NCBI RefSeq assembly: GCF_030463535.1
Contig: NC_132879.1
Span: forward strand, 39,462,597-39,526,596
From: Salminus brasiliensis
Taxonomy: Eukaryota > Chordata > Actinopteri > Characiformes > Bryconidae
Direction of reading: 5' to 3'
Length of the DNA stretch: 64,000 nucleotides
The notes under the pieces were generated by a model that worked only from the letters and a program-made list of their open reading frames with translations, made no database searches and was not told the origin of the DNA. Made by a program: the position numbers and the translations under genes. Positions 20,101 through 30,206 of this stretch are shown one piece after another (positions within the stretch are counted from its first letter, which is position 1; every line of letters begins with the position of its first letter).

Positions 20101-22802
20101 GGAGCTGCTTTCAGCAGGACTGGCCAATCCTGCATGTAAACTGGAGGTTCTCAGGTGAGTTTGAATGAAATGCAAAAAATAATTTGTGTCTTGAGGCAGA
20201 TGGGCTACAACAGCAGAAGACAGTGACAGGTTCCACTTCTATCAGCCAAGATCTGAAAACTAAGGCTGTGGAATGCACAGGCTAACCAAAACTGGACAGT
20301 TGAAGGCTAGAGAAATGTATGGGTCAAATAGGGTCAAACCTGCCTTGTGTCAAAAGTCCATTTGCTTGCCATTTTTTTTCCCCAAGTGTTTTTTTGTCGG
20401 GAACACCCTGGGAATTTTTTTTTTGGTTTACTTGCTTTTCTTTTGCCAACAGAAAGCAAGTTACTGCAAACAAAAACAAAGAGTATTAACACATAGGTAA
20501 TCAATATTTTCATCCAGAAAGAAGTATCAGTACCATACATCAGGGTTGTTTGTGGACTGATTGCTTTTTTCACTCAAATACCTACATGCGCTGTTGTGCT
20601 CTTTCTGCCTTTTTTGTATTTTTTCTGACAAGGGCCCCATTATGCTTTTCAAAGTAGCAGTTTTGTGATCATGGTTTGTGGATGGCTTGCTGCCACTGAA
20701 GGAACTTTGAATTCACTGTGAATTAAATGCACCGTATCAGAATTCCTCAAAAGAATGTCAGGTCACCTCTCCTTGATCTGAAATTTAGCCTCATATGTCA
20801 CTATGCTGAGGCAGTTTTGTCAGAAGGAGTAGGTCAAAACAGAGTTGTCACATTGTTTTGTGTTTAGTTATATTACTTTCATTTCTCAATAATGTTAAAA
20901 TGAAGTTCAAATGTTTATATGTTTAACACAAAGGTGTTCTCAGGGTGTGCAGGTTTTTTTTACATGACTGTATATGAACACAGTCGCTACTGGGTTCGGT
21001 TAATACAGTATTTAGCAGTAAACACTTCTAAATTGACATGAAAATAACTCGTTACTTAAAAAGTAACTTAAGTTCTAATTTGTCACTGATTGTAGTTGTG
21101 TGTCTTTTTAAGAATGGCACGATGCAACGTCTCAGGGGTGGGAGCTGCTACACTGGCAAATGCTTTGCTTTTGAATCCATCCCACCTGCGAGAATTAAAC
21201 CTGAGCTACAATCCAGTAGAAGGAACTGGCTTTGAGCAGCTCAACTCTCTTGGAAATGACCCAGCAATCAAACTGGAGAAAATAATGTGAGTATGAGGAA
21301 GATTGTCAATTGTGTAGCTTGGAGGCAAAATAAATAACATTTATTAGCAGAAAAAAAAAAAAAAAAAACAGGAGGCAAAAACAAAGACCAGCAAAACTAC
21401 AAAACTAAAACAAGAAACAGACTGAATACAAAGAAACCAAGCCGCCATGATGAACTATCATGACACATGCACACAGAGAGACTGACAAGGTACACATGGG
21501 GATGGGACCTGAGACACAATGATAAACTGAATAGAAGACTGGACCAGGGACACAACAGGAGCTGATTCAGGAGCCTTGAAAGGGGGCCTGACGAGGTTAT
21601 ACAGGAGGTTGGGCAGGGGGTCGAAAAGGTGACTGGACCAAACCAGACAGGGGAACAGGGACAGAGACAAAACCAGAAACGGGCACAGGAACACACACTG
21701 AGATGGGAACCAGCACAGGAACAGGTACAGAAACAAACATAGACAAGAGCCCAGGACTGGCAGTAGTCTGAGGTAAAGCCTGAGAGATGGGACGACCTAG
21801 GAGTCAGCACAGGAGCGGATGACCTGGCTGGGTCGTGGGTCTTTGCTACAGAGGCCCTGCTGGTTTAAGAAACCAAAGTCAGGATCTGCTTTGATCTGGA
21901 ATTTCACTTCCTGTTTCTTTATATAAAGTTTCATTGTAAACTATAAGTCATTGTAGTGTTTGTTGTAATAAAACAGTGTAATTAACCAACAAGGCAATTT
22001 TGGGATAGCTTACTAAAGTGTTCTTGTCTGTCTCCTACAGTGTAGAGGGGTTTGGAGAACGTCGCAGCATAGAAGAGCTTTGCCGATGTAGGTGTGCATT
22101 TATATGGATTGTAGTTGTGATCTAAGCCATTTAAAACACATTGTCTCCTTCCTCTGCTTAGATGATTGCTCACTGACTCTGGATCAGAACACAGCCTCAC
22201 AGAATGTGCAGGTGTCCAATGGGGACAAAGAAGCGTGGCACTACCAGCCCTACCATTTCTTATATGACCTCCATCCCTTTGACCTGCCTCTCCCAGAAAG
22301 CCCAGAGACGTTTAATGTGTTGTCCCAAGTGATGTGCAGAGAAGGGCTTGCTGGTCGCCACTTCTGTCAAGTGGAGTGGTTTGGAAGGTTTGCCACTATT
22401 GGGATGGCCTACAGTGACATGAGTAGGAAGGGATGTTTGTCAGCCTGCACACCAGGATACAACAAGAAGTCCTGGGCAATTTCAGTCAGCACACCCTATC
22501 CGTTATTGCAGGCACTTCATGATGGTGTGAAAACTCGAATTCCCGATCGCTCACCCTGGAGAGTCGGGTTGTACCTCGATTGGTCTGCAGGCATTCTGTC
22601 CTTCTATGACATCACACGAGACGAGGCTGAACTCATCCACACATTTTATGCCAAGTTTACCAGGCCACTCTACTTGGTGTTCCACATTTCTGCTGGGATA
22701 CGCCTGCTGCCGCCAAACCCTGGCCCCGTCTGCATCCATGATCACGATCCCTGGGGTATGTTACGAGAGTGCAAGGGCTGCAATGGATCAAAGGCAGGAT
22801 AA
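10487..22802 (+). CDS. NLR gene 1: FISNA-NACHT-LRR-B30.2 innate immune receptor (fish NLRC3/NLRP12-like)
   Basis: Predicted cytosolic pattern-recognition receptor of the large fish-specific NLR expansion. Proposed coding exons are 10487-10530, 10733-12475, 12824-12988, 15062-15241, 15753-15935, 17369-17593, 17846-17884, 19987-20154, 21113-21286, 22041-22087 and 22162-22802. Every junction has AG/GT borders with matching phase; the sum is 3609 bases, 1202 codons plus TAA. Residues 1-14 are a short leader, 15-595 FISNA-NACHT and winged-helix, 596-846 and 860-973 LRRs, 990-1202 PRY-SPRY. No PYD or CARD is encoded in the window. An in-frame ATG eight codons upstream (10463) is an alternative start; 10487 was chosen because the ATGGCA start aligns with gene 2. 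Oddity: the Walker A loop carries histidine and arginine where proline and glycine are usual. Exon calls rest on splice sites, frame closure and the parallel structure of gene 2. Confidence 0.88.
10733..12475 (+). CDS. NLR gene 1 FISNA-NACHT exon
   Basis: One large exon of 581 codons, preceded by ttttccttgcctgctag. The first part ([18 protein letters not shown]) and the following stretch match the FISNA region that precedes NACHT in fish NLRs. The ATP-binding loop reads GIHRVGKTT (11001-11027), then FMLDWAEG, which is typical of fish NACHT domains. The Walker B strand is [10 protein letters not shown] (11211-11240), lacking the usual DGLDE acidic pair. [15 protein letters not shown] (from 11898) is the winged-helix motif before the LRRs. 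The exon ends in phase 2 at CTAAG followed by gtaggc. The ATG at 10713 is in the intron, so the true exon starts at the splice acceptor. Confidence 0.95.
12824..12988 (+). CDS. NLR gene 1 LRR exon 1
   Basis: Phase 2/2 exon of 55 codons between ctctggtttag and gtgagg. It begins [17 protein letters not shown] and ends [10 protein letters not shown], the alternating module shape of ribonuclease-inhibitor-type LRRs. The first 65 bases are identical to gene 2 LRR exon 1. The middle ([10 protein letters not shown]) has diverged and is one codon shorter. Confidence 0.9.
13277..14551 (+). mobile_element. Complete but dead Tc1/mariner element in an intron of NLR gene 1
   Basis: Terminal inverted repeats start cagtggggaaaaagtatttag and end with its complement (ctaaatac...ccccactg). 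TA is present at both borders (13275-13276 and 14552-14553), the diagnostic target duplication. The element is 1275 bp. The inner repeat includes ttatttgcaaataa at both ends. It is absent from the equivalent intron of gene 2, so it arrived after the duplication. Confidence 0.92.
13567..14340 (+). pseudogene. Tc1-like transposase pseudogene
   Basis: The ORF starts [20 protein letters not shown], the paired-like helix-turn-helix of Tc1 transposases (13567 to about 13770). The frame then shifts to 13778-14023 and again to 14081-14340. The first catalytic aspartate position is lost: the codon series after VFW reads stop-Gly-Glu-Thr instead of Ser-Asp-Glu-Thr. The second aspartate survives in [11 protein letters not shown]. 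The sequence then jumps to the 3' terminal repeat, deleting the third acidic residue. It cannot make active enzyme. Confidence 0.9.
15062..15241 (+). CDS. NLR gene 1 LRR exon 2
   Basis: 60 codons between gttacttttag and gtaagt, phase 2/2. It contains [20 protein letters not shown] and ends GAHLEKLV. The LxxLxL core and the flanks match gene 2 LRR exon 2, while the residues after the ELDL strand differ almost completely. Confidence 0.9.
15753..15935 (+). CDS. NLR gene 1 LRR exon 3
   Basis: 61 codons between gttctcctcag and gtaaag, phase 2/2. Core [19 protein letters not shown], tail CCQLRVLR. Its partner in gene 2 is one codon longer. Confidence 0.88.
16421..16915. repeat. Intronic repeats: short direct repeat and A/C-rich non-autonomous repeat
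   Basis: The 16-mer aatgccatcattagtt occurs at 16421-16436 and 16466-16481. From about 16610 an A- and C-rich stretch with ladder-like copies of acatgcacaaccgacc runs to 16910. It resembles in texture, though not in exact sequence, the stretches at 21340-21830 and 23105-23380. Antisense and sense ORFs through it show only low-complexity composition. Confidence 0.5.
17128..17183. repeat. (TA)n microsatellite
   Basis: About 25 TA units in the intron before LRR exon 4. Confidence 0.95.
17369..17593 (+). CDS. NLR gene 1 LRR exon 4 (long)
   Basis: 75 codons between gtctctccag and gttagt, phase 2/2. Core [20 protein letters not shown] followed by [15 protein letters not shown], then a non-LRR tail ([11 protein letters not shown]). 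It is longer than the usual 57-60 codon module. It lies in the same place and has the same length as gene 2 37404-37628. Confidence 0.88.
17846..17884 (+). CDS. NLR gene 1 39-bp microexon (proposed)
   Basis: The acceptor cgtttcatccag and donor gtaaat enclose 13 codons ([13 protein letters not shown]) in the right phase. The equivalent place in gene 2 (about 38067-38113) is recognisable but has lost the acceptor, frame and donor. The exon can be skipped without shifting the frame. Whether it is really spliced in is not proven by sequence. Confidence 0.5.
18637..18745. repeat. Degenerate pyrimidine-rich minisatellite
   Basis: Repeated tctatctctctatct / ctctgtctgtct units in the intron between LRR exons 4 and 5. 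The ORF across it is low complexity only. Confidence 0.7.
18860..19420 (+). mobile_element. Strongly decayed Tc1-like element
   Basis: Fragments such as [10 protein letters not shown] and [16 protein letters not shown] give a helix-turn-helix start, followed by a segment with the SMTVKHGG-like order (acatggtggatattcaaag). There are many stops. It resembles another decayed Tc1 at 44760-45350, but they may be different subfamilies. Confidence 0.5.
19987..20154 (+). CDS. NLR gene 1 LRR exon 5
   Basis: 56 codons between gctgctgttag and gtgagt, phase 2/2. It has the textbook module [20 protein letters not shown] then [17 protein letters not shown]. The acceptor AG is intact here and mutated to GG in gene 2. 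Confidence 0.93.
20196..20350 (+). mobile_element. Tc1-like transposase fragment
   Basis: gggctacaacagcagaagac and aatgcacaggctaaccaaaa correspond to the central transposase region just before the first catalytic aspartate in the common fish Tc1 family. It is cut on both sides and carries stops. Confidence 0.6.
21113..21286 (+). CDS. NLR gene 1 LRR exon 6
   Basis: 58 codons (174 bp, the usual LRR exon size in this family) between tctttttaag and gtgagt. Core [20 protein letters not shown]. It ends AIKLEKIM in phase 2. Confidence 0.93.
21340..21830. repeat. A-tract and degenerate acagg-type minisatellite in an intron
   Basis: Poly-A at 21349-21370 is followed by irregular repeats built from gggacaga / ggaacaggtacagaaac. 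The long minus-strand ORFs across it are low-complexity artefacts. There is no counterpart in gene 2. Confidence 0.6.
22041..22087 (+). CDS. NLR gene 1 linker exon before B30.2
   Basis: 47 bases between tctcctacag and gtaggt encode [15 protein letters not shown] plus split codons, the short linker seen before PRY in fish NLRs. The donor at 22088 rather than 22092 is required to keep the B30.2 exon in frame. Gene 2 has an identical arrangement. Confidence 0.85.
22162..22802 (+). CDS. NLR gene 1 PRY-SPRY (B30.2) exon
   Basis: The last exon, 213 codons. PRY begins [21 protein letters not shown] signatures are [45 protein letters not shown] and [17 protein letters not shown]. In this family B30.2 is a protein-interaction surface at the receptor C-terminus. 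A segment after DKEAWHYQ is about ten residues longer than in gene 2. The tail ([10 protein letters not shown]) is unusual but shared by both genes. Confidence 0.95.
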
Positions 22803-23075
22803 CTATCACCAATAATGGAGTCCTACTCCTACTATTGTTCTTTACTCTTCTTCTGTTGTACAATATGTAGTAGGGATGGTGATAAATACTTCTGAAGAAC
22901 AGATTTAAAATATTTGATACCATAACATTACTATGTCAGAAACATAAGGTGTGAAGTCCTATGTCCTATGCACTTATTCAGTAATCTTAACTGATCACAC
23001 ATAGGAGCACACACCTGGTATTAGAATAGTTACAGTACAACTAAAATGTACTGTACTAGCTATTTTGACAAAATT

Positions 23076-23081
23076 AATAAA
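23076..23081 (+). terminator. Candidate polyadenylation signal of NLR gene 1
   Basis: Canonical AATAAA 274 bases after the stop codon and before the repeat that starts near 23105. Similarity to gene 2 ends about 16 bases after the stop, so the signal is private to gene 1. Confidence 0.5.
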
Positions 23082-23505
23082 TGCCTTAAGTTCATTAGTT
23101 ATTGTCATGATCCACTTGGTCTGACAGTGACCAGAGAACACTCGCAGGGGATGGACCAAAGCGAGGAGTTTGATAGCAATAAGCCATAAACAAAACAAAT
23201 ACAGCAACAATTACCAGGGATAAGGAATAACTTAACAAAATCGTGACAAACAATACTGGGCAAAACAAAAGAGCACACCTGGGGCTGGCGAGGCACTAGG
23301 GCTGTGCTAGCTGCCGGGGCTGAGCCAATACCGCTACTCCGAAACATAACCTTCCAAGCCGAGCCTGGGGAAACTATGAACTAGGCCTGTCACGATAACA
23401 ATTTTCTGGACGATTAATCATCTCCTAAATTATCGCAATAAACAATAATATTGTAATATGCAGAGTAAAATGCGATGTCTTTTATCTCCTTCAGAATGCC
23501 GTCTT

Positions 23506-23942
23506 TCACTTCATTATATAAAGCTGGAATGGCAGAGAGATGCATGTTTTCTTTGGTAATTCGTACTGCCTGTCAAACGTTTTCAGCACGTTTTTGAATG
23601 CTGGTTTTTCCACCGTATTTAACGGCAGCATCTCTTTGGCTATATAGTCAGTTACACCATTTGTAAACGTGCGCCATTTTACGCCATCACGTTTATATTT
23701 ACACTGTCGAGCAAAGGCATCCGTGATAGTCATCTGCTTGGACGCCCCCTCTCCAACCGGGTTCTTTGTTTCCAGCTCGGAAAATTGAACTGGATGGTTG
23801 TGCTTTAAATGTGCTCTTAGGTTAGTTGTATTACCACCTTTTGTTGCCACTGTTTTTAGACAAAGACGACATACCGCCTCGTTAAAGCTGATGGGCTCTC
23901 CGCGCTCATTTGTCTTAAAGCCAAAGTCAAGTGGGTTTATTG
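23506..23942 (-). pseudogene. hAT transposase N-terminus (BED zinc finger), truncated
   Basis: Reads FGFKTNERGEPISFNEAVCR, then CRLCLKTVATKGGNTTNLRA and HLKHNHP: the C-x2-C ... H-x-H pattern of a BED finger. It continues through a dimer-forming region (DAFARQCKYKRDGVKWRTF) and stops at IMK. The catalytic core and hATC dimerisation domain are missing. The start is cut by a nested insertion at about 23940. Close to ZBED-type sequences, but transposon-embedded rather than a host ZBED gene. Confidence 0.85.
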
Positions 23943-24415
23943 TCATTTCAACTACATACAGAGTACACAGTGAAACGAAACAACGTTCCTCCAGGACCAT
24001 GGTGCAACATAGACCGTGCATACAAGACACAAGTGCAACACAAACAAACAAGTGCGGACAGACAACACAGTACAGACAGAGGATAATAAATAATGACGGT
24101 AGTGTGCAAGTTGTGCAATGTGCAATAAATAGAGTCCAGTGAGGTAGTAACGTTATTAGTGCAAATGCTTGTGCAAAAAATGCTTCCCATGTTATCTGGG
24201 ATAAATGGTTGGAAAGAGAGAGAGAGGGGGAGAGAGAGAGAGAGGGAGAGTGTAAGATATCAGTTCAGAAGTTGAGTTGTGTTGAGGAGTCTGATGGCTT
24301 GGGGGAAGAAGCTATTGCAGAGTCTGGTCGTGTTGGACCGGATGCTGCGGTACCTTCTTCCTGATGGCAGGAGGGAGAAAAGTGTTCCCACACTGGAGCA
24401 GTGCAATGTGGCTTT
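23940..24415 (-). mobile_element. Repeat nested inside the hAT element
   Basis: Interrupts the BED frame. It contains tgatggcttgggggaagaag and ggatgctgcggtaccttctt, a sequence I recognise as recurrent in fish genomes without being able to name its class, plus a GA-rich run at 24217-24250. Confidence 0.5.
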
Positions 24416-25447
24416 ATAACCAAGTCCATCTTGAATTACTTCTCCAAACTTTCTTTCTGGATCTGTGTAACTTTTTTGCAAATTCCTATTAGCCTCGAAT
24501 ATGTTCGCCAGCCAACACGCCTCCTCCTGCGTCTGCCTCCTCTGTGTGCAACGCACGCGTTTCCTAACCGATAGATGTCGCTGTCTGGCCCAGACACGTC
24601 TTCGCCTTAGATAGGGAGCCGGCGAGAGAGCAGCACTGTGCGCCTTGCAGAAATCTTGCTGCGTTTTATTTCTAATGTAAACAAACTCGCGCGAAAACCA
24701 ATTGGCTATTATCGGCATCTGCTAAACTTATCGTGGACACGTCCATTTATCGTACGAGAAGTCGATAATGTAATTATCGCGGCAGGCCTACTATGAACTA
24801 AGACATAAAGATTAGCGCTAGTCAGGCGCGTTGAACTTACAAGACTTGAAGGCGTGAGGAATCAGCCGCCAAACCTAGACGACTGATCCGGTCCGACGGT
24901 GAGGAGAGCTAACTGCTGAAACGAGCTGGAGTGTCGCTCACTCCCGGAGCTCCTGGACCCAAGCTCGCTGAACCTATAAAGCCTGGCGAGAGATCGCCGC
25001 AGACCTGCAGTAGTTCCCTAATGGACCCTGAGACGAGAACTGCCTAGCTAGTTAGCTTTCCCTGCTAAGCTAGCTAGGTTGAAAGAGTCCTCTGTACGAA
25101 TATGGACTCTACAGACTAGACCGGTGAATCCTGAGTCGTTTACTGAATAACCAGGGTGCATGTGGTGCACTAAGAGTAATCCTCGGAAACCAGCAGCTGC
25201 CACTAGCCCTACTTAAATACACCAGCCCACAGGTGTAACACATTAACCAAACAATGAACAGTCACATGACAAACATATCCAGAAACCAAAATGGCGACGA
25301 GGGGCGTCAACCCAAAAGTCCCTTTCAACATAAAAGTCCTTCCTTAGACTAAACATGACATGGTTCATTAACATAGAGTTCATTTTCGCCTGTGAGCCGC
25401 GGCCCGGGACCGCCTTTGGGGCGGGCGCGGCGGCGCGGGCGTGACAG

Positions 25448-27660
25448 TTAGCTATATTCCATAAGGAAATAAATTAATGAATTTATTACTTGTGTCTTGT
25501 AAAGAGTAAGACACACAAATGACTGGGCCAGTATGGCCAAAATATTACTCATTTTTGGTGGTATACGATCTAATGTTAAGCAAGCAAGTTAAGAATGGAA
25601 GAATATGAACAGTTCATTTTCACTTTATAAAAAAATGATACTGATTCTATGTTGCTCTTTTTGAGAGTTGTCACATTTCACTGTTATTCTTTTTCACCTA
25701 GATAAAAAGTTCCAGTTCAAGAAAAAATGATTTGTCATGTTCTGGTGTAAGACAATAATATCAGGAAAGGTATAGGATCTAGCAAAAAAAGGAAAAAGTG
25801 CAGTTAAAAAAAGTGAACTTACTGTTAAACATACAGATGTAATTTGCACACAGTTTATATCTGTTTAAATGTTCATTTTATATTCTTTTTTGTGTATTTT
25901 ATCTCTCTCTCAGTATGTGTATTCATATCAAACCTTCACAGTACAATGTGCTTGCCACCCCGAGACCTTAAGCCGTAAACAATTGAATTTGCATAGTATT
26001 ATGAAAACTGTAGTAGATGTAGGAGTAGTACTTCATGCTCCAATGCGTAGACAGAGAATCCATGTTCTCAACAGCAACTGGTTAATTGAGTTCAGATTAA
26101 TTGAAATACACTACTCCTAAACCGCACTGACACTGACCTACTGGCATAAACAGGGAGACAAACTCAGCATAACAATTTAGAATCTTAGCTGTGGGTTGGA
26201 CAAAGTCAAATTCAGCAGCATAACCAATCGTAATCGTTTCAGCTGTTGGCGGGACAGCAGAGAGTGAAACTCAAAATCAATCAGAATTTCCATTTTTGAA
26301 AGGGGTGGAACTTCTCAAAGTTCAGAGTGGCCTTTATTATCATTTACCCCATTCCGGTGCCATAAGCCCCGTGGTCCTGCTCCAAGTGCGCACTCGTGAC
26401 ATTACCAACACTCTTTGAGAGCGCCAGTTTTAAAAGCATTCAAGTAGAGCTGACTAGACACTCATACAGCTTTTTTATATGTATAACATACAACAACCAA
26501 CAGCCAAGTGGTACCTACACATTAAACTAATCAAAATGTCAAAGTCCTTTTTGCCTTCTGGTTTTATATATTTCTTGAATATGAAATGTGCTATATTTCT
26601 TAATCCTCAAAATTAGTAAAATTTGGCCTATATTTGTCTTGTATGTAAATTACATTTACTCATAATAATTAAGAAAGGAAATACTTTAACATCTAATGTG
26701 TCCAAAGATCCAAACCCGTTAGTATAAGTACACTAAAGTACACAATTAGACTTCTAGAAGCAATTCTTGCCTGGAAGCAAAATTAATTTCATTAACAAGC
26801 CACAAAATACGCCGGAAGTCCATAACCATGTAACCAATAAAGCTACTCTCCTTCACACTATGGCATTTGGCATGTCCAAATGCAAGTACTTCTTTTGCCA
26901 ATCATCTGCTTTGCGACCTGCATTCCAGCTGCACACACGCAGGTATTAACAGCTTAATCATTCTCATGCAACTCCATGAGGCCTGAAGGTACACACAAGG
27001 TGTCCACTTTCTGTGAATCCTATAAACTTCATTTCACTTCTTAAATATCACTGTGTTCGTCTGCTATATGATATATTTAACTGAAACTGCTGATCTGAAC
27101 TGCCAATGATTTATGAAGGAAAATCATCAAAATTATCAGGGATGCCCAAACCTTTTCATACCACTGTAAACACACACACACACACAAACATCATTGTATT
27201 ATAATAAATACTACATAGGTACCATGTCTTCTGTAGCTTAGAAATGTAGTGTTTCATGCTAAATGTAAGTATAAAATGTAGTATTTTCTCAATATGTCTA
27301 TGATGAAAAGGAAAGACAAAATGTGCACTGGATAAAAAAGCTTGTCTTTGTAAGAGACCTTTTATTAATGATAATATATTATTATTATTATTATTATTCA
27401 ATTGCGTCAGAGTGATCAGCACTTTCTGGGAGTTTGCCTCCCAGTTGATTGTATAACAGTGCTCTCTACTGGTCATGTTTTGTCATCGTAATAAAATGTT
27501 TGTAGAGTTCAGTGGAAACACTGGATTTGTTGCGCGTGCACGCGAAGGGGAGTCGGATTCGGCAGAACACCGGAAGGATCGTTACACGGTGCCTCTAGTT
27601 TTCTGATGCTACGGAACAAGCCAGTTATAGCTTCGTGCACGCTCTTGTCTTGGTTGTCAC
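25448..27660. other. Intergenic region before NLR gene 2
   Basis: AT-rich, with no domain-bearing ORF, a short CA run at 27172-27185 and an ATT run at 27377-27398. Nothing else supportable. Confidence 0.6.
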
Positions 27661-27689
27661 TGAAGTTCAACATTCACATACAAGGGCGG

Positions 27690-27779
27690 AACTCTGCTCA
27701 CACACTCTCAGCACACAGCCCACCGTCATCACGTCTCTTCTCTGGGGCTAGAAGACGATTTCTGAGGAGGTATGCTGAC
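27690..27779 (+). other. Noncoding first exon of NLR gene 2 (proposed)
   Basis: Shares ctctggggctagaagacgat and the following ttctgag with 8770-8829. The donor here is gtatgc, three bases further downstream. The downstream sequence again matches gene 1 around gtcaacaaaac. The same block recurs as a decayed copy at about 43960-44110. Confidence 0.5.
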
Positions 27780-28391
27780 TTTAAGCCGCACTTTTCACGG
27801 TTTTCAGAATAGTCGGGGATGTATTTCGGTTAACAGCTGTTCTTATGTTGTCACTGTCAACAAAACAGACTCTTGTGAAATACTTGCGTAGCGACTGTCT
27901 GCGGACACTAGCTAGCCCACTTTACCCCGACTAATGAACGAGCTGTTATTTTGAATGGAGGTTATTAAGCTAGCTAATAATAAGCTAGCTAGCTTATTAT
28001 TTGCTTGAGTGTTACAAAAGTTTAGATTGGGAATAATATTCAATTAAAAAAACGTTTTCTTATCACTTCAAGCTGACCTTATCATTATCCTCTGATACAG
28101 AAATTTTACCTAGCTAGCTAATGGTTTATTTAGGCAGCTGTACTGATAAAGAAACACTATGTTAGCATGCTTTGGCTCTTCCCAGTGAATCCAACTGAAC
28201 AAATGACTGTAATATCATATTTATATTAACATATTCATATTAAATCATATTAATATAATCATAGGTATTGTAAATTCCAAAGACAGATGGAGTATTTGTT
28301 TTAATGGATGAATACAGTTCTCAGGAAATTGAAAAATATGTCAGAATTCAGCTGACAGGGCTCCACACTGCGACTAAAATTGTGAGCCAAA

Positions 28392-28740
28392 ATATTTACA
28401 TTGCTAACATTTAAGGCATTTAGCAGACGCTTTTAAACAGAGCGACTTACAAAAGTGCTTTGCTATTTACCCAAGAATAACCTCAGCTAGTTTGAATAGG
28501 CAAAAAATTCAAAGATACCTCTAAGTTTAGATACTACTAAAGACAAGTCAATAAGGTGACCATAGTACTCTACTATTCGCCTATGTGTTCTCGGAAGTGG
28601 TGGGTCTTCAGTCAGCGTTTGAAGACAGCGAGCGACTCTGCCGTTCCGACACCCAGGGGAAGTTTGTTCCACCACTTTGGTGCCAGGACAGAAAAAAGCC
28701 TGGATGCTTGTCTTCCGTGGATGGGGATCAGGGATGGCGG
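28392..28740 (+). repeat. Fish repeat with the conserved 'catttagcagacgctttt' motif
   Basis: Starts with aaggcatttagcagacgctt (28416 onward), a motif frequent in fish SINE cores; a fragment of the same motif is at 17286-17330. It continues into ggtgccaggacagaaaaaag, also recurrent in fish genomes. The short ORFs on either strand are by-products. Confidence 0.55.
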
Positions 28741-28780
28741 GTCAAGCTGGGCCGTACTTGAAGCAAAAACAAAAATGTAG

Positions 28781-30127
28781 CAGCAAAGTAGAGAAAGATG
28801 AAGAAGTAAGAGAAGGAACTTTGATTCAGCTTTTTGAACACAGCCAGTGTTTGAGTGATCGTGTGACGAAACGTGACGAAACAATTAAAATGCCACATTT
28901 TAACACGCACACACGTTTTTCCAATGAGGTGATGACGCAGCTGTAACTGGTCCCACTCGTAAACGCAAACATGATTGGTTAATTTCTCTGTCAGTTTCTG
29001 TTTATGGATAATACAATGCATTAGGACTTAACCCTCATTTGTGAACAAATTGTCACAAATGGAAACCAAAGGGAGAGCTCAATTCACAGTATTCGCCTAG
29101 ATGCCCCTGAAGAAAAAAATCTGTTTCGACTGTTTTGACTTTTTATCCATAGAGATATCTAAATGGCTTTGGATATTTGGCTACATAGACAAGCACAAGG
29201 GACATGTGATAAAAATGTATTATCACCCAGTAATATAACAACATAGCTTCTTTCGCCCACTTACAGCACCAACCATCATCAAGCAAGAAAGCCTGTCATT
29301 ATCTCTGTTCCCATCTCCCTCTTCTCCTCTTCCGTCAGTATTTCCTTTCCTGCAGTACAGGTGCAGGTGTGGCGCAGCAGGAGGCGGGTTTTCCTCCATA
29401 GCTGACGGCAGACTAGCGTCCCGCTGTGACTCCATGTTTATTTGGAAACACTTGCTTTTCTCCATCCAAACAAATCAGTCAGTGACATGTCATGTTAAGG
29501 AAGGAAAATGTGTTCTGTTTGTGTTTCACTTTAACTTTAGATTTAAGCATGATGTGAAGACCATGTTTTTTCCCCACAGTCAGGAGCAAGTCAGGTGTTT
29601 ACAGGGGTTTGGTTGGTGATGGTAAACGTCATATAATGGGACAGTCTCATTGTATAAACATTATATAATGGGAGTCCCAGTGTCCTTGATTTGTTAGGGC
29701 TGTATCCACATACCACTGACAAAACATCTATTTAAAGCTAATGCACTGTGGTAGACTGAAGTCTATGTTTACTTTTGTATTAATATATTTTATTAATGTA
29801 TTATTATTTTATATAAGGGTTTAAATTCTTCAAATCATTTTGTTAGTGTGTTTATGTTAATACTGTGACACACTGGTATATAAAGCTACATTCTGTCCTT
29901 ATTTTTAGGCAACATGGTATTGCATACAATCAGTTTTTCCTCAATCTTGACTTGATTGCCTGATTGATCTTATGCACATTGCCATTGGCTGGTGTACTTC
30001 TATGGCATAAATTGTTGAATAGCTTGCTGCATACTTGTTCTCTGTTGGTTTAGATTTGGATTCTTGACTAGTTTCAGAATAGTCAAGACCACAATGTGTG
30101 ATTTGTCTTTCTGACTGATATGAACAG
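28781..30127. other. Intron 1 of NLR gene 2, mostly featureless
   Basis: No exon-like structure seen. About 29725-29765 is an inverted match (aatgcactgtggtagactga) to 33247-33290 inside the hAT-like element downstream, so a fragment of that family is present. Confidence 0.5.
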
Positions 30128-30206
30128 GTACATTAGGATACCAGACACCACTCTTCATTAATGATTAAACAAGAATGGCAAGTGGCCAGTCAGATGTCCC
30201 TAAGAG
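30128..30206 (+). other. NLR gene 2 exon 2: end of 5' UTR and start codon
   Basis: Acceptor gatatgaacag, donor gtaagactcc. ATG 30175 opens MASGQSDVPK, parallel to [10 protein letters not shown] of gene 1. An upstream ATG at 30161 is out of frame and would overlap the true start and end early in the NACHT exon, unlike gene 1 where the matching upstream ATG is in frame. Confidence 0.7.

Larger units (their letters stand above)
23382..24790 (-). mobile_element. hAT DNA transposon with exact 8-bp target duplication
   Basis: The ends are taggcctgtcacgataac and the complement of ttatcgcggcaggccta: 17-bp terminal inverted repeats with two differences. The 8-base word ctatgaac sits directly outside both ends (23374-23381 and 24791-24798), the signature of hAT insertion. 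Inside is the BED zinc-finger start of the transposase, and an unrelated repeat is nested at about 23940-24415. Confidence 0.93.
23105..25447. mobile_element. Composite repeat interrupted by a hAT insertion
   Basis: Non-hAT flanks (23105-23381 and 24799-25447) read continuously once the hAT element and one target copy are removed. The left end has gtcatgatcc and the right end ggcgcgggcgtgacag, giving possible short inverted ends. The right part is CpG- and GC-rich (ggcgggcgcggcggcgcggg at about 25421). There is no coding content; the class is not recognised. Confidence 0.5.

Noticed and set aside
22552-22745. Overlapping ORFs on both strands in the B30.2 exon
   Set aside because: Alternative frames of the SPRY coding sequence.
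23948-24718. Minus-strand ORFs in the 24-kb region
   Set aside because: They run through a nested repeat and a GA-rich tract inside the hAT element, with no domain content.
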